The notes: generated from the letters alone by a model not told the origin. Numbered from the stretch's first letter, positions 1 through 10,872 are shown. The stretch: 64,000 nt of DNA from Saccharomycopsis malanga (GCA_004014935.1 CP025322.1:1302001-1366000), one strand, 5' to 3'. Numbers and translations are program-made.

Positions 1-281
1 ACCAGAAGAATATCAAAAGAGACTCTGCTTTTGACCAGCTCAATTCTGGCCCAGACTATTCTCAAACAAACCGTGGATATACCAACCCCAATGCCCCAGT
101 AGCAGGTGAAACTCAGCCCAGGCCTACGTCACAGTCAAGACCCTATTCCACGGACGACGACGTGATGCTCTCCAACAACCAACATGCTAGTTTGGTTACA
201 CCCCGTACTATTGTCAGAAGACCTATGTTTGTCTCTCCTAAAGAACGCGATAATTACATTGCTAACAAACTGGCGGAATGA
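1..281 (+). CDS. C-terminal end of an unrecognised protein (partial)
   Basis: An open frame enters from the left edge (codon phase starts at base 3) and stops at TGA 279-281, giving about 92 residues. The visible part is polar and looks disordered: rich in Asn, Pro, Ser and Gln, with an acidic DDD patch. It ends in a more ordered, basic stretch with TIVRRPMFVSPKERDNYIA. I see no transmembrane segment, catalytic motif or repeat. It converges with BPH1 on the other strand. I do not recognise the family from this tail. The frame is believable because codon use is typical (many TCT, CCA, AAC) and it stops just before AT-rich 3' DNA. Confidence 0.7.
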   Translation, partial: QKNIKRDSAFDQLNSGPDYSQTNRGYTNPNAPVAGETQPRPTSQSRPYSTDDDVMLSNNQHASLVTPRTIVRRPMFVSPKERDNYIANKLAE

Positions 282-922
282 GGGGTACTTTTTTTTAATA
301 TTATTGTGATGCTTTGACTTTTAGTTTTTTATGACACCATAATGTAATAGTGTAAATGAGTTGTGTTTTTAGTGGTAGCAAAAATTTTGGGTGTTTCTGC
401 CAATAAAATGTAAGTTTTTAACATAGATATTATAATAACAATTCTGTTTTGGGACTATTTCCGCAATTTTCACCTTATTATGTTTATTATACTATTACTC
501 TTGTCGCATGTTTAAATAAAGAGCTGTATTATTCCACATCAACTCGTTATCAGAGGTCGTAACTCCACTAAAACATAAACCCTGGTTTGTTTGATAGGAC
601 ATTAAAAAAGTACGTTACTAAGAGAATCCTCATATTATGAAAAATTGTTGTTTTTGAAATAAAAGTAACAATATACAAAAATCAACTTTAATAAAAATAA
701 CAATATACAAAAAACAACTTTTATTCTTTATCATCAGTAATATATTATCATAATATCAAACTATTCACATTAACCGAACCTAAATTGCAACATGCAGCCA
801 GAAAGACAGGCTTTTAGACCTGACATATTACAAATGGAGTATGATAAATTACAAAAATACTCCGCTACAATAGTATTTTATATTATCGCCTCATTTATTA
901 TCTATAAAAGCCTTATAAACAA
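282..922. other. Convergent intergenic region with a 32-bp tandem duplication
   Basis: AT-rich spacer between the 3' ends of the partial left-edge gene and BPH1. It holds a two-copy tandem repeat (listed separately) and runs of A and T that could serve as 3' processing signals. No open frame of interest is seen. Confidence 0.6.
659..722. repeat. Tandem duplication, 2 x 32 bp
   Basis: Two adjacent 32-bp units (659-690 and 691-722) differ at three positions; the core AACAATATACAAAAA is shared. It looks like a recent local duplication in spacer DNA with no evident function. Confidence 0.75.
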
Positions 923-3900
923 CTAAGACCATAAAATGACACGGCCGTTGGAATCTCCGGCGACAATTTCTGCAGTTCCATAAACGTTTCCTTTATCGTC
1001 GGTTTTTGATTTCAAAACCAGCTCAACACAAGTAATGGCGGTATCCATAATGATTTCACCGTCCTTGTTTCTGACCTTCAAGTTGGCAATTGCGTGGAGT
1101 GACCAATTTGTGTTGATGATTTCTAACGAGTATAAAGCAATTCCACGAGTGCTTGCAATCAACACAACCTGGGTATCGTTCCAGAATTCGTGGTTCTCTT
1201 CGAGTCTACACTGGTCAAAGCTGTTCAGCAAAAGTTTTTTCTTTTCAGGAAAAGCAATACTGGTAACTTTTTCCTTAACGGTTTCAGAGGTGATATAGTC
1301 ACCGTTAACTGTGTAAAGACATACAGTAAAGTCAGAGGCCAAACCTACAATGCCTGATACGTTGGAAATGTTGATATGTTTTGTTTTCCCATGGAGAGGA
1401 GACACGTCAATGTCGCGAATGAGTTTGTATCTAACCAAATCCCACATGTAGACGATTCCTAGGGAGTCCAAAGTGACAGCCACATTGTAGGATTTTGAGA
1501 TTTTGATGTCTACTATGGAGCCCAAGTGGCCACGAAGTACTCCTTTGTACTCCAATTCCTCCTGGAACCTCAACTGAGAAAGCACAGGGGAGCTGTTGAA
1601 GGTGACAAATCGAGATGCTCTGACGGGAAACTTCCAGATATTAATGGTGCCATCGTCGGACCCTGTCATGAAGCTACGTTCTCCAATTGGCACCAACACG
1701 TTGATGTTTCCTGAATGAAGGTTTTCAAACACTCTTCCATTGACTGACAAGGACGAATACGAAGCGCTTCCCAGTATTTTCAAGTTGTCTTCGGTAGAAA
1801 ACAACTGGGCACGTCCTTTCCAGACCACAGAGTTGCTATTAGAGCTCAACTCAAGACGACGTACAGGCTGCTTGGTTTGTTGTTCTACATGAGGAACATC
1901 GCTTAGTCTGAAAACCTCTAATCGAGGACACTTATGAATGTCACGTTGCACATGTGGTTTGGTAAAGATTTGGAGTGGTGTCTGGCCAAAGTTGTGGATA
2001 ATACCAGTAACTGCAGTTCTTTCGTGCTCGTCATCAATGCTATCTAAATTTATGGCACCATGATAACTGAGGTGATGGAAGACATTACTACTGTCAACAG
2101 CTGCTTGGCCACGTTGTTTGTAGCCAAAGACCAAATCGATCCACTCGTGCAAATGTGCTGAAACATAAGGGCTTTCGAGGGCACGCCTTTGTGTTTCTAT
2201 AAAGACCTTAGGGTCGCCATTGGCCCAAGGGGGCAAGTCTACGTTGTTGATAGTGGTTCCGTTTTGTAATTGGCCAAGTTGGAAGTTGCTGGAGTTGACT
2301 AGAAACTCGGGCAAGTAATAAAACTCAGGAATAAGCTCACGAACATCTGCATAGTTGTCTCTAGCAGCAGAGTTCCATGCTTTTTCTACAGAATAAAACA
2401 AACGGTCTGCATGGTCAAATTTGCCTCCCTGGAGCAACAAGTACGACTGCACATATGGCTCTAGACGAATAAGGAATGACGTGACAATCATTGCTGACGA
2501 GTAATGCGTTCCATAGTGGAACGCTGGTGGGTCGCGAAGTGACTTTAACGCGTCATATCGCTCCCGAAACTGCTGTGCTCTTTTCCAGTGCTGTGCTCCC
2601 ATTGGTTTGGAAAGATCTCGGAACGTGGCTGGATTGTTAAGATCCAACGTCTTGCTGGTGTAATCAGCAATGACCCAGGGGAACACTGGGTACTGTGTCA
2701 AATCATTGAAGGTACGGCCTGCTATGGTGTTGATAAGCATAAGGTAGTAAAAGTTACTGATCTGACCTGCTTTCCATTTCTTGGTGATGCCCAGAAACCC
2801 ATTCAAGTTGGAACTGATGACGTTGGCCAACTTGGAGGCAAAATTTGTCTGGGTATTTACTGTGATACCCGGTGTGTAGTTTGCTGACTTGAGAGCCAAA
2901 AGCAAGTCTGTGTCAATATTACTATTCTTTGCTCTAGATGAAAACTTACTGTGGATAACGTCTCGTTCCTTGGAACTACGGCAAATTACGAGAAAACTGC
3001 TACCACTAGTGAAGAAAAACTCAATTGCAACATCCCGCAAGAGAAACTGTCGTTTGGACACCGAAGTAAGTTTGTCCAACTCCCACGATTTAGTATTGTG
3101 TGACTTGACTGTCTTTTTCAACCTCTTGGATTTGGGCTGACCAGTAATGAGCTTTAAATATGGATCGCGAGACTCTGGGGGAGCATCATTGATATCAACC
3201 ACTTCATCATTATCACAGTGGAAATAATTTTCTATTAAATACAAATGTGTTTCGCCTAATATCAAAATACCTTCTTCAGCTTCCAAACCAAGCAATTGGC
3301 TTACATTCCACAAGTCATTGATCCGGTCGCCCACAAACAAACTACGCAACACCTTACGATTCTTATCCTCCTGTGTGCTATCAAATAGAGCAGCCTCATC
3401 CACCAACTCAAAATCCTCCTCCATATTCAACAACTCCATCTGAGTGCTGATCAAACTGTAAGGTTCCTGTATTGGTTTTGTGTCCACCACAGGAACATCA
3501 ATCTTATATAACAATTGATCTTCTGAAGAAAGATCGTCCTTAGGAACAACCCTTTTCCGGATTCGGTCGACGCTTTCAATATTGTCAACCACCCAGTTTT
3601 GTTTGGTTTTGAAAAGTATACGCGACACTTCAAGTTTCATCTTGTTGAAGTTGGAAATGAAAAACTGGAAATTGTCTTGCTGGTCCTGGAAATGGCGGTA
3701 ATATTTAGCCATTTCGGACAGAATAATTGAAGATTTCCAATTCACATTTTCTGTACGGAAATTGATGAACAATTTTACCTCTGTCGAGTCAAGCTCAGGC
3801 TGTTTTAATGATCTCAACACATCTTTCACTGACAGAACATTGAAAAATGTGTTTTCAAACTTTTCAAAACAGTTGAAAAGCGTCTTTTCCAAACTGGCTC

Positions 3901-6900
3901 TGAGAAAGTTATCATGGTGAAGTTTCTGAATTATCAAGTCGTCACTCGATACCAAAAGAGACTCGAAAAAGTCTAGAATCGGCTCGCTGTCAACACTGTT
4001 AATGCAATAACTCACTTTGTCAAAGTCAGACTGCCGGTGCATAAAGAGAATACGAAGAGCATTCATGGTATTGGACGTATCTCCTCGCACACTGTCTTCC
4101 TTCACTGCTTGAAGCAAAAACACCACCAATATATGGAGTCTTTTGACATCCATCGCCTCTCGACTAAAGTACATTTCCTGGTTATATAATAATGTGTCTA
4201 CGAGTTCTTTGAGTTCTCCCCTGTTCTCCTCTGTAAGTGCATACACAAGAATGAACATCCGTTCCAACGTGAGAACACCCAAGTATCTTTTCAATGCTTT
4301 CAAAGTCGAGGACAGAGGTTCGTATCTGTTACTATATTGTTCTACAAACAAGGCTAGTGCCTTATGCAATGCCAACAAATCTGGTCTCTCCCATATAAAC
4401 TTATTGGTGGAATCAGCACATTGTAGAAGAAATTTGCACACATTTTTGCAAACTGTTTTTTTGCGTAACCTGGAATCGTCTTTTTGAATCAGTATTTTGA
4501 TTTCCTTAAGAACAGAGGGATAAATAACCCCTGTGAGCACTCTCTTTGCTATTATGTCTGCTTGGAACGACTCAATAGTCATAAAGCTTTCGGTGCTGTA
4601 AATAATGCTCAATATAATGTTTGCAAGAGCTTGCTTAAATCCAGTCAAGATATTCTGCATTTCTGGAGCGCCTTGTAGCTCTAGTTTGTGTACAATCAAA
4701 CACATTTTGGAGATCCATTGTTTCTTTTTGAAAGTAGTATGAAGACAAGTTATGTGTTTGAAACTAAATTGGACACATTGAATGAATCGCTCATAAGACG
4801 GAACATTGCAATTTGCCTCAATGGAGCTTTCCATAAAATCGAACATTAAATAGAGAAATTCTGGCATTGATACTTTCAAATCATTACGTCTTGCCAATCG
4901 TTTGGCATATTCGTAGATATCATCACCAAGATTATCAAGCTGGGAAGCTCCAAAGCTGGCGGCAAAGATAATGACCGTTAACTCATCGTCACTATACCAT
5001 TTCTTCAAAAGGTTCTTGAGAATGTTGAATCCATTGTTGGAGATAAAATTGGTGTAGAAATGAATGCCCAACATGGAGAACATCTTGATCAATAGTTTCA
5101 AAGCAATCTTGACGATATCTTCATGGGAATCATCCATTAGTAAAACTATCCATCGGATGGTGATGCTTTTGATAATCTTTCTAAATATGGACTGAGAAGG
5201 AGAGTTGCTAACTATATGAACGAGCAATTCCAAAATACAAATACCACACTTTCTCTGAAGGGCCTGGTTTTCAATAGGGACAAGATTAGGGTCTGAGGTA
5301 TAGTTCTTATTGATCTGTAAAGCATAGATGATATATGTTGATAAAGAATGAAAAATTTCGGCAGTTGGGTTTGATTTGATCAAGATCAACAAAGTGTTGG
5401 AAACTGAAGGTAGAAAGTTTTCAGTAAACACATTTGATTTCAAACATTGAACAAACCGTTTAATGATTTTCATCTTCACGATCTTATTGACGTTATACTC
5501 ATGGTATCTGCTGTCTTGACTGAATACTGTGAATTGGAATAACAAAAACTTGAATGTCTCCTTGTCAGTGTCTTTCCATATGTCGAAATCGACAATCAAA
5601 GACTTGTAACCCACTGAATTGACGATAACAGACTCTATGGGGTGCAAATGATCATAACCAACAAATTGCAAAATGGTGTCCAAAACCTTCAAGCGACACA
5701 ACTTCTTTTTGTTCTTTAAAATTATCGAAAGTATATGATATCCACCCTTTTCCTCCATTTCTCTAGCAAACACATGGTTCTGCGAGATCAATGAAAACAA
5801 TGTTTTAAGCAATATCACAAGCTTGTCTACACCAAATCGCAATTCGTCGGCGTCATCTGTGTTGGCGTTGACGCTTTCTATAAGCTTGAGAAGGATGGTT
5901 ATGCCATCTGTAGAATTAAAGAAATTACTCAAAGTATGTGCTCCCGACTGATAGTACACTATATCGTTAGTTGAGATACCAAGAAAATCGCTGTTAAGCT
6001 CTAGATTGTTTACAGAGTTGAATACAGTGTTCAATACATAACTCTTTTGGCCAAAAGCATCAGGTTTTGCGTGCAATTTAATGCCAGACTTGTGAACCAC
6101 GTTTCTTGCATGAAAATTCAATAGAATGCTGTCGTCACCCACAAGTACAAAGTTTAAATTGAATGCAACAGACTTGGGTGGTAATTTTTTCTGAATTTTA
6201 CCGAAACTACGGTTGAGTATACCAGTGCTATCATTTTTCAACGAATGATTGATTAAACCGGAATTCATGGCTTCATAATGGTCTTCATTATCATCAGCCA
6301 TGCCCTGGTCATAATTTAGTTTCAATTCTCGTGATTTAAGCTCAAACAAACTGAGTGTTTTGTAACCCAAAAATTTGTTTATCAAATTCAAATCCTTGTA
6401 GTTATGATGATAGTTAAATCCAAGGAAATAGTTGAGAATTATCCATTGATGGGGCTGGATCTTATTGATCAATAAAAGATTATTGAAAGAAACATAGCAA
6501 TTTTCTGGGGCGCTCATGTTACCAAACTGGACAGAAATATCAGATTTATATGTTGGAGGCCTGCTCATAGGCACAAACACTGACTGGAGAAACTGGCCAT
6601 CAACTATCAAATGCACTCTGGAAGGCTTAAACTTGTCATGTTTGTCTCTAGAATTGAACTTGTGGATTAACACTATGTTGTAAAACTTGGTTTTCAAGTA
6701 GTGACCCTCTGTGTCCGATTCGTCAGGACTATCTAGAGAAGTGTCGTTTTCCTTGTGGCTGAACTCCAAGCTGAAATTGGTGAATTTGCGGTGTACGGAG
6801 AATTTGTTTTCATCAGCCACATGTAGCACTAGACTGTGGTCATTTTTGTTGAAAAGAAGTTGCCAAAACGTTTGTTGTTTACAATTTATCAAATTTACAA

Positions 6901-8074
6901 AAGGAACAGAGCCATTGGCTGTAGGCTTTGCGTAAGAACTATGAAGAGAGTCGACCAGCACATATTCGCCCTGGCCTTTGTCTTTGTAAGTGAACTGGAC
7001 CCACATTTGTAGGGTGAATGCGTCTTCAGAGAGCTTCAAGTTGTTAAATGTGACATAATTTGATGAGGGAAAAACTAGAAAATTGTTTGGCATCAATTGT
7101 GTTTCTAGACTTGTAGTTTTGGAGAAATGGGTGGCAGATATATTGGAACTAGCGCTGAGTTTTTCAAAATTGTGTAGCAAGTTCTGGAAGAATCTTACAA
7201 ATAGAGCTTCTTTGAAACTTGAGCCAGTCTTAGGAGTTTTGTCATTTAACATGATGATTTTTCTAAGAAAATCAATGAACAACGTGTAGTCGACAGAGCC
7301 CACTTCAGCTATTACTAAATACAATCTAAATATAGCCTGAAAGTACACCATACTGTAGCCACTCTCCACTACATTGTTCGTAAGCATCGCAAGCTCCTTT
7401 ATCATGATATCTGTAATCCTACTCTGGGACAAAAGTAGCTTGTTTACGGGAGAAAGAATTGCGAGCTGATAGTATGCTTCTAGTACAAAGAGCTTCAAAT
7501 TGAACGCTATGTTGCTTTCACACAGCATGGTGATTTCAAATATTAATCCTACAAAAGCTTCTGCCCGGGTTTCAGAACCAGAATGAGCTCTGTCCAAAGC
7601 GAACACGTTGTCAATAACCCGCGAATATAGTTCGGTGATGTAGTTAGTCAAATCGCTGTCTGACAGAGAAAGTAATGTGCTGAGTTTATCAGCGTTGGTC
7701 TCTGCGCCTAAATTGTCTAATAGTGTTAGAAGCTGGTCAGGTATTTCTGGATGTTCTGTGTTGATCCAATTGGTCAAAAACTCGTCATTGAGAAAAATGT
7801 TGTTGCTCAAACTGTTAGGGATTGTATTGTGGCTGTTAGCACTATTAGACGCCACCTCCTCCTCATCCTCTAACAGTAACGAATCATGGCATTGGCCAAC
7901 GTCAATGGTCTCCACATTCAATAGCTTGGCAAACAAGTAAAATACTATAGATCTGGGATCCTCGCGATAACTCAGCGACTCTACAATTATGGATAACAAT
8001 GTTCTTCGATTCAATTCAATGTTCTGTAGAAGCCCACTGATGCTTTCATAGATGGAGTCTTCCTGCGACCCCAT
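923..8074 (-). CDS. BPH1: BEACH/WD40 protein, Bph1 family (Beige/LRBA-like)
   Basis: A 2383-residue protein of the Beige and Chediak-Higashi family. In yeast, Bph1 works in membrane trafficking and protein sorting to the vacuole and wall. The N-terminal 1500 residues are mostly helical, armadillo-like sequence with a concanavalin-like section near 330-520. A PH-like BEACH domain is near 1550-1690. The BEACH domain is near 1750-2035, with the signature PVFPWVIADY, the following NPATFRDLSKPMGAQ and the GTHYSSAM segment. WD40 repeats fill 2070-2383, for example TGSDDGTINIWKF and a final GDSNGRVILWS. The length is close to that of the S. cerevisiae protein. The start is the first ATG (8072-8074) of an uninterrupted frame. 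No intron is needed. Confidence 0.95.
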   Translation of the reverse strand: MGSQEDSIYESISGLLQNIELNRRTLLSIIVESLSYREDPRSIVFYLFAKLLNVETIDVGQCHDSLLLEDEEEVASNSANSHNTIPNSLSNNIFLNDEFLTNWINTEHPEIPDQLLTLLDNLGAETNADKLSTLLSLSDSDLTNYITELYSRVIDNVFALDRAHSGSETRAEAFVGLIFEITMLCESNIAFNLKLFVLEAYYQLAILSPVNKLLLSQSRITDIMIKELAMLTNNVVESGYSMVYFQAIFRLYLVIAEVGSVDYTLFIDFLRKIIMLNDKTPKTGSSFKEALFVRFFQNLLHNFEKLSASSNISATHFSKTTSLETQLMPNNFLVFPSSNYVTFNNLKLSEDAFTLQMWVQFTYKDKGQGEYVLVDSLHSSYAKPTANGSVPFVNLINCKQQTFWQLLFNKNDHSLVLHVADENKFSVHRKFTNFSLEFSHKENDTSLDSPDESDTEGHYLKTKFYNIVLIHKFNSRDKHDKFKPSRVHLIVDGQFLQSVFVPMSRPPTYKSDISVQFGNMSAPENCYVSFNNLLLINKIQPHQWIILNYFLGFNYHHNYKDLNLINKFLGYKTLSLFELKSRELKLNYDQGMADDNEDHYEAMNSGLINHSLKNDSTGILNRSFGKIQKKLPPKSVAFNLNFVLVGDDSILLNFHARNVVHKSGIKLHAKPDAFGQKSYVLNTVFNSVNNLELNSDFLGISTNDIVYYQSGAHTLSNFFNSTDGITILLKLIESVNANTDDADELRFGVDKLVILLKTLFSLISQNHVFAREMEEKGGYHILSIILKNKKKLCRLKVLDTILQFVGYDHLHPIESVIVNSVGYKSLIVDFDIWKDTDKETFKFLLFQFTVFSQDSRYHEYNVNKIVKMKIIKRFVQCLKSNVFTENFLPSVSNTLLILIKSNPTAEIFHSLSTYIIYALQINKNYTSDPNLVPIENQALQRKCGICILELLVHIVSNSPSQSIFRKIIKSITIRWIVLLMDDSHEDIVKIALKLLIKMFSMLGIHFYTNFISNNGFNILKNLLKKWYSDDELTVIIFAASFGASQLDNLGDDIYEYAKRLARRNDLKVSMPEFLYLMFDFMESSIEANCNVPSYERFIQCVQFSFKHITCLHTTFKKKQWISKMCLIVHKLELQGAPEMQNILTGFKQALANIILSIIYSTESFMTIESFQADIIAKRVLTGVIYPSVLKEIKILIQKDDSRLRKKTVCKNVCKFLLQCADSTNKFIWERPDLLALHKALALFVEQYSNRYEPLSSTLKALKRYLGVLTLERMFILVYALTEENRGELKELVDTLLYNQEMYFSREAMDVKRLHILVVFLLQAVKEDSVRGDTSNTMNALRILFMHRQSDFDKVSYCINSVDSEPILDFFESLLVSSDDLIIQKLHHDNFLRASLEKTLFNCFEKFENTFFNVLSVKDVLRSLKQPELDSTEVKLFINFRTENVNWKSSIILSEMAKYYRHFQDQQDNFQFFISNFNKMKLEVSRILFKTKQNWVVDNIESVDRIRKRVVPKDDLSSEDQLLYKIDVPVVDTKPIQEPYSLISTQMELLNMEEDFELVDEAALFDSTQEDKNRKVLRSLFVGDRINDLWNVSQLLGLEAEEGILILGETHLYLIENYFHCDNDEVVDINDAPPESRDPYLKLITGQPKSKRLKKTVKSHNTKSWELDKLTSVSKRQFLLRDVAIEFFFTSGSSFLVICRSSKERDVIHSKFSSRAKNSNIDTDLLLALKSANYTPGITVNTQTNFASKLANVISSNLNGFLGITKKWKAGQISNFYYLMLINTIAGRTFNDLTQYPVFPWVIADYTSKTLDLNNPATFRDLSKPMGAQHWKRAQQFRERYDALKSLRDPPAFHYGTHYSSAMIVTSFLIRLEPYVQSYLLLQGGKFDHADRLFYSVEKAWNSAARDNYADVRELIPEFYYLPEFLVNSSNFQLGQLQNGTTINNVDLPPWANGDPKVFIETQRRALESPYVSAHLHEWIDLVFGYKQRGQAAVDSSNVFHHLSYHGAINLDSIDDEHERTAVTGIIHNFGQTPLQIFTKPHVQRDIHKCPRLEVFRLSDVPHVEQQTKQPVRRLELSSNSNSVVWKGRAQLFSTEDNLKILGSASYSSLSVNGRVFENLHSGNINVLVPIGERSFMTGSDDGTINIWKFPVRASRFVTFNSSPVLSQLRFQEELEYKGVLRGHLGSIVDIKISKSYNVAVTLDSLGIVYMWDLVRYKLIRDIDVSPLHGKTKHINISNVSGIVGLASDFTVCLYTVNGDYITSETVKEKVTSIAFPEKKKLLLNSFDQCRLEENHEFWNDTQVVLIASTRGIALYSLEIINTNWSLHAIANLKVRNKDGEIIMDTAITCVELVLKSKTDDKGNVYGTAEIVAGDSNGRVILWS

Positions 8075-8725
8075 TCCTGCCCCAGAAATTCCTTGTCAAA
8101 TCAACAGTTTGGCTAGAGTCAAGAAACAACAGGCACTCCTTGATACAGATAATAGTTTATATCACTAGTCGAAGTGGTTTCACTAGAGTTAACTATGGAA
8201 TACGCTCATCATCTACTTACGTACTTACCTTTGCCACGTGAATCTATAAACCATATACTAAAATTTGCAGCATGCTGTGGGATAATGTATACTTCTGCAT
8301 AGTCACGTGGGATCTTGGATATTAGATGAGCTGTCAAAGTTTGATCACTGAATCAGGATTTGGCGTTTATGCTAATAAAGTTCAGTATTCATGTTGAATT
8401 ATTCAAATCAATGCAGCATGAGCGGTATGAAAGCACTTTGAAGCGATTTTCAATTGTTAATTCCTGCTTGTATAAGTTATGTAATACTCTTGTATATTCT
8501 AAGCTAGTATATAGTAGTAACAATTACATAGTGTCGAAAAACAAGGCCAACCTGGGATGTGAATGCGTAAGACTACTACAATTTACTACTCAAACAAATA
8601 TTAGCGTAAATTAAACAATGTGTTATAAAAAGAAAATGGAACTGAAGAGGATTGGAAAAGTCTATAAATCATAAGAAAAAAAACCGGATAAGATGTTAAA
8701 GTTCAAGATATGGAATAACAAAGTC
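8075..8725. promoter_or_regulatory. BPH1 upstream region with two CACGTG boxes
   Basis: This spacer lies 5' of BPH1 and 3' of the PIR-type gene. It contains two CACGTG hexamers, near 8234 (GCCACGTGAA) and 8302 (GTCACGTGGG), both typical of the bHLH factor Cbf1. The second has the extended GTCACGTG form. Short ATG frames here, such as 8360-8614, look like chance openings in AT-rich DNA. Confidence 0.45.
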
Positions 8726-9631
8726 TTAACAGTCTTTGAAGCCAGTAGCAAGAAGTTTGATAGGACTACATTGATAAGCCACGTTCTGGTCATACAAATT
8801 GTAGAAGCTACCAGACAAACATCTGTAAAAGACTTCAGTGTTACCAATAGCCAAGTAACCGTCAGAGGTGATACTCCAACCTTTAGCGTAGATGGTTCCA
8901 GATTGTGGAGGACCGTCGAATTGGAATTGTCTATTAGATACGATAGCACCAATACGGCCCTTTGAGTCTTCTAGTATACCGTTTTTCAAAGTGATGGTCA
9001 AAGTGCCTTCTTTTGCACAAGAAACAGAAGTGATTGGATCATTGTTGTCGGCACTAACATTGTTTTGAGAAATGTCACTTGGAACAGATGAGGCTTCTGC
9101 ACTAGAAACATTATTGACAGCATCAGTTGCAGGCTCAGAAGCAGAAGCAGAAGGAGAAGCAATATCGGATTCAGCAGCAGAAGGAGAAGCAATATCAGAC
9201 TCAACAGCAGAAGCAGTTGCAAAAGAATCATCATCATCATCATCACGACGTGCCAAAGTGATTATTTCTCTTTTCACAACATGTCTTCTTTGGAAAAGAT
9301 TTCTCTTTTGAGCGTCCAAAGCACTGTCCAAACTGTCATCTGAAGCAGCAGCAGAAGCAGTGGCACTAGGCTGTGGAGCTATGCCACTGCCACTGTTCTT
9401 AGCACCAACAGATAAAGCTTCTAGCTGAGCTGCCCCAGCAGTGGCTCTGGAAGTATAAGTACCAGTGGTGACAGGAACCACTGCAATGGCAAAACTGCCA
9501 GAATAAGAAGTGATGGCTCCACTTGGTGCTCCTGAAGCTGCAAGGGTAGTCCAATCACTGTTAGTGAAGTTGTTTGCCAATGCTACTGAAGCAAAAACTA
9601 AGGTGGAGATTATTGATTTGTTAATAAACAT
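8726..9631 (-). CDS. PIR-type secreted cell-wall protein lacking PIR repeats
   Basis: A 301-residue secreted wall protein. The frame stays open seven codons further 5', but only from a TTG; the first ATG is at 9629-9631 and begins a signal peptide ([19 protein letters not shown]). A segment typical of PIR proteins follows ([20 protein letters not shown], then SFAIAVVP). Kex2-like sites come next (DAQKRN, VVKRE, ARR), then an acidic DDDDDD run and an Ala/Ser/Pro-rich linker with two ESDIASPSA-type repeats. The C-terminal domain has the family's four cysteines spaced about C-65-C-16-C-12-C, matching the canonical C-66-C-16-C-12-C. The glucan-linking repeat (SQIGDGQ type) found in Pir1-4 and Cis3 is not seen. 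The protein may be held by disulfides or be soluble. The domain assignment is firm; the exact orthologue is not. Confidence 0.85.
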   Translation of the reverse strand: MFINKSIISTLVFASVALANNFTNSDWTTLAASGAPSGAITSYSGSFAIAVVPVTTGTYTSRATAGAAQLEALSVGAKNSGSGIAPQPSATASAAASDDSLDSALDAQKRNLFQRRHVVKREIITLARRDDDDDDSFATASAVESDIASPSAAESDIASPSASASEPATDAVNNVSSAEASSVPSDISQNNVSADNNDPITSVSCAKEGTLTITLKNGILEDSKGRIGAIVSNRQFQFDGPPQSGTIYAKGWSITSDGYLAIGNTEVFYRCLSGSFYNLYDQNVAYQCSPIKLLATGFKDC

Positions 9632-9841
9632 TGTAAACTTTTGGTTGTTCAACTAGTTTTTCTTGCTGACTATACTTTAACAATCTACAAACATCTACGC
9701 TACATCAGGCAGCAAAGGCCATATATATACAAGAGCTGGGTACTAAGAAGCGTCCATGGGAATATTGCGGATTCAAAAATACCATTGAACTGCATGTTAG
9801 AAATTAAACCATAGATGCCTCCTAATCTCGGGAATGCGACG

Positions 9842-9863
9842 GCACACGCGTGCACGCGCATGT
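9842..9863. promoter_or_regulatory. Alternating purine/pyrimidine run with MCB box
   Basis: Twenty-two bases alternate purine and pyrimidine without a break, a composition able to adopt Z-DNA. Inside is ACGCGT, the MBF (MCB) site used for G1/S transcription, about 215 bp upstream of the PIR-type start codon. Cell-cycle control of wall genes is common in yeasts; its use here is inference. Confidence 0.45.
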
Positions 9864-10557
9864 TTGTGCATATTTAACTATAACGGGACACTGCACAATA
9901 GCGCACGCCAAAAGCGCCCCGGGAATGGTAGTGCCGACCTTCTGTCCATTGCCCTACTGTGAATATAAATGGCAAGTCTATAAGGCTACTAAAGCAGCCA
10001 ATGCTATCATTTTGGTCTATGAAAGTGTATAATGTTCTTCGTTGTGATATTGCTTATGTATGGCCATCCCAAATTATCAATTTTTCATGTCGTTGAAAAG
10101 ACCCATATAACGGTAGACATCCATGGAGATTACCTCACGCTACACTAGTGAGACAGTACCCACTACAGAGTCCCAAAAGTACGTCTGCACCAAATAATAG
10201 TGGGAAAACGGGAAATACTTTGCCACATACCGTTTTGTTCTACGCCGATCTCAGAATCCACAATACACTGTACGGACTAAAAGCCATAATAGGTACCATT
10301 AGAGGCCCTGTTCTAGTGGATTTAGCTCAACGTTCCAGGCTATGAACAGATAACGTGGGAGTGGGATAATTAGTCAGTGTTCATAACTTCTCTATCATGT
10401 TTTGTAGTAAATACCGAAGTAATAATTGTATCAAAGAAATGATACTAATACGCAATGCAGTTTGTAAAGACTAACTCAACATGCCTTCCGCTCTACCGTT
10501 CCGGTAATAACAACCATATCTATGCCTATTACATTTTACCATACCAGATACATGTTT

Positions 10558-10700
10558 TCACGTGACTATCATTCTTATCGATTGCGGCCTATCAAAAAGA
10601 CACCAATTGGCGTTAGGTACCCGGCCATTGAATGGAAAATGAGAAATATAAGCGAAAAATAATCGGACCACAAACCATGTGACTGTAAATGGACCAATGA
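10558..10700 (+). promoter_or_regulatory. COX5 upstream elements: CACGTG and two CCAAT boxes
   Basis: A palindromic TCACGTGA (10558-10565) is followed by CCAAT at 10603-10607, which also reads ATTGG on the other strand, and CCAAT at 10694-10698. The boxes lie 175-315 bp before the COX5 ATG. CCAAT boxes are bound by the Hap2/3/5 respiratory activator and CACGTG by Cbf1. Both fit a cytochrome oxidase gene. Confidence 0.6.
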
Positions 10701-10872
10701 GGAGACTGGAATAAGTAAAGAACGAAAAATTTGTTTTCGAAAAATATAAAACTACTGCTGGGCCAGTAATTTTAACACTTTGCTTGTCAGATCTAGCAAA
10801 ATTCGCTCTCTGTGACGACCCAGTGCTGTTGCTTGAAATCACAGGACATCTTTACGTATATATTCATTAGAC

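Larger units (their letters stand above)
9632..10872. promoter_or_regulatory. Divergent PIR-gene / COX5 promoter region
   Basis: A 1.2 kb spacer between divergent genes. On the PIR side, a TATATATA box lies at about 9721-9729, roughly 90 bp before the ATG. A 22-bp strictly alternating purine/pyrimidine run at 9842-9863 contains the MCB hexamer ACGCGT (9846-9851). On the COX5 side there is TCACGTGA at 10558-10565 (Cbf1 type), CCAATTGG at 10603-10610 and ACCAATGA at 10693-10700 (HAP complex type). A TATA-like AAATATAAAA lies near 10741. Small frames in between look like noise. Confidence 0.6.

Noticed and set aside
9629-9652. Seven-codon N-terminal extension of the PIR-type protein
   Set aside because: It would start at TTG; the ATG at 9629-9631 gives a clean signal peptide.
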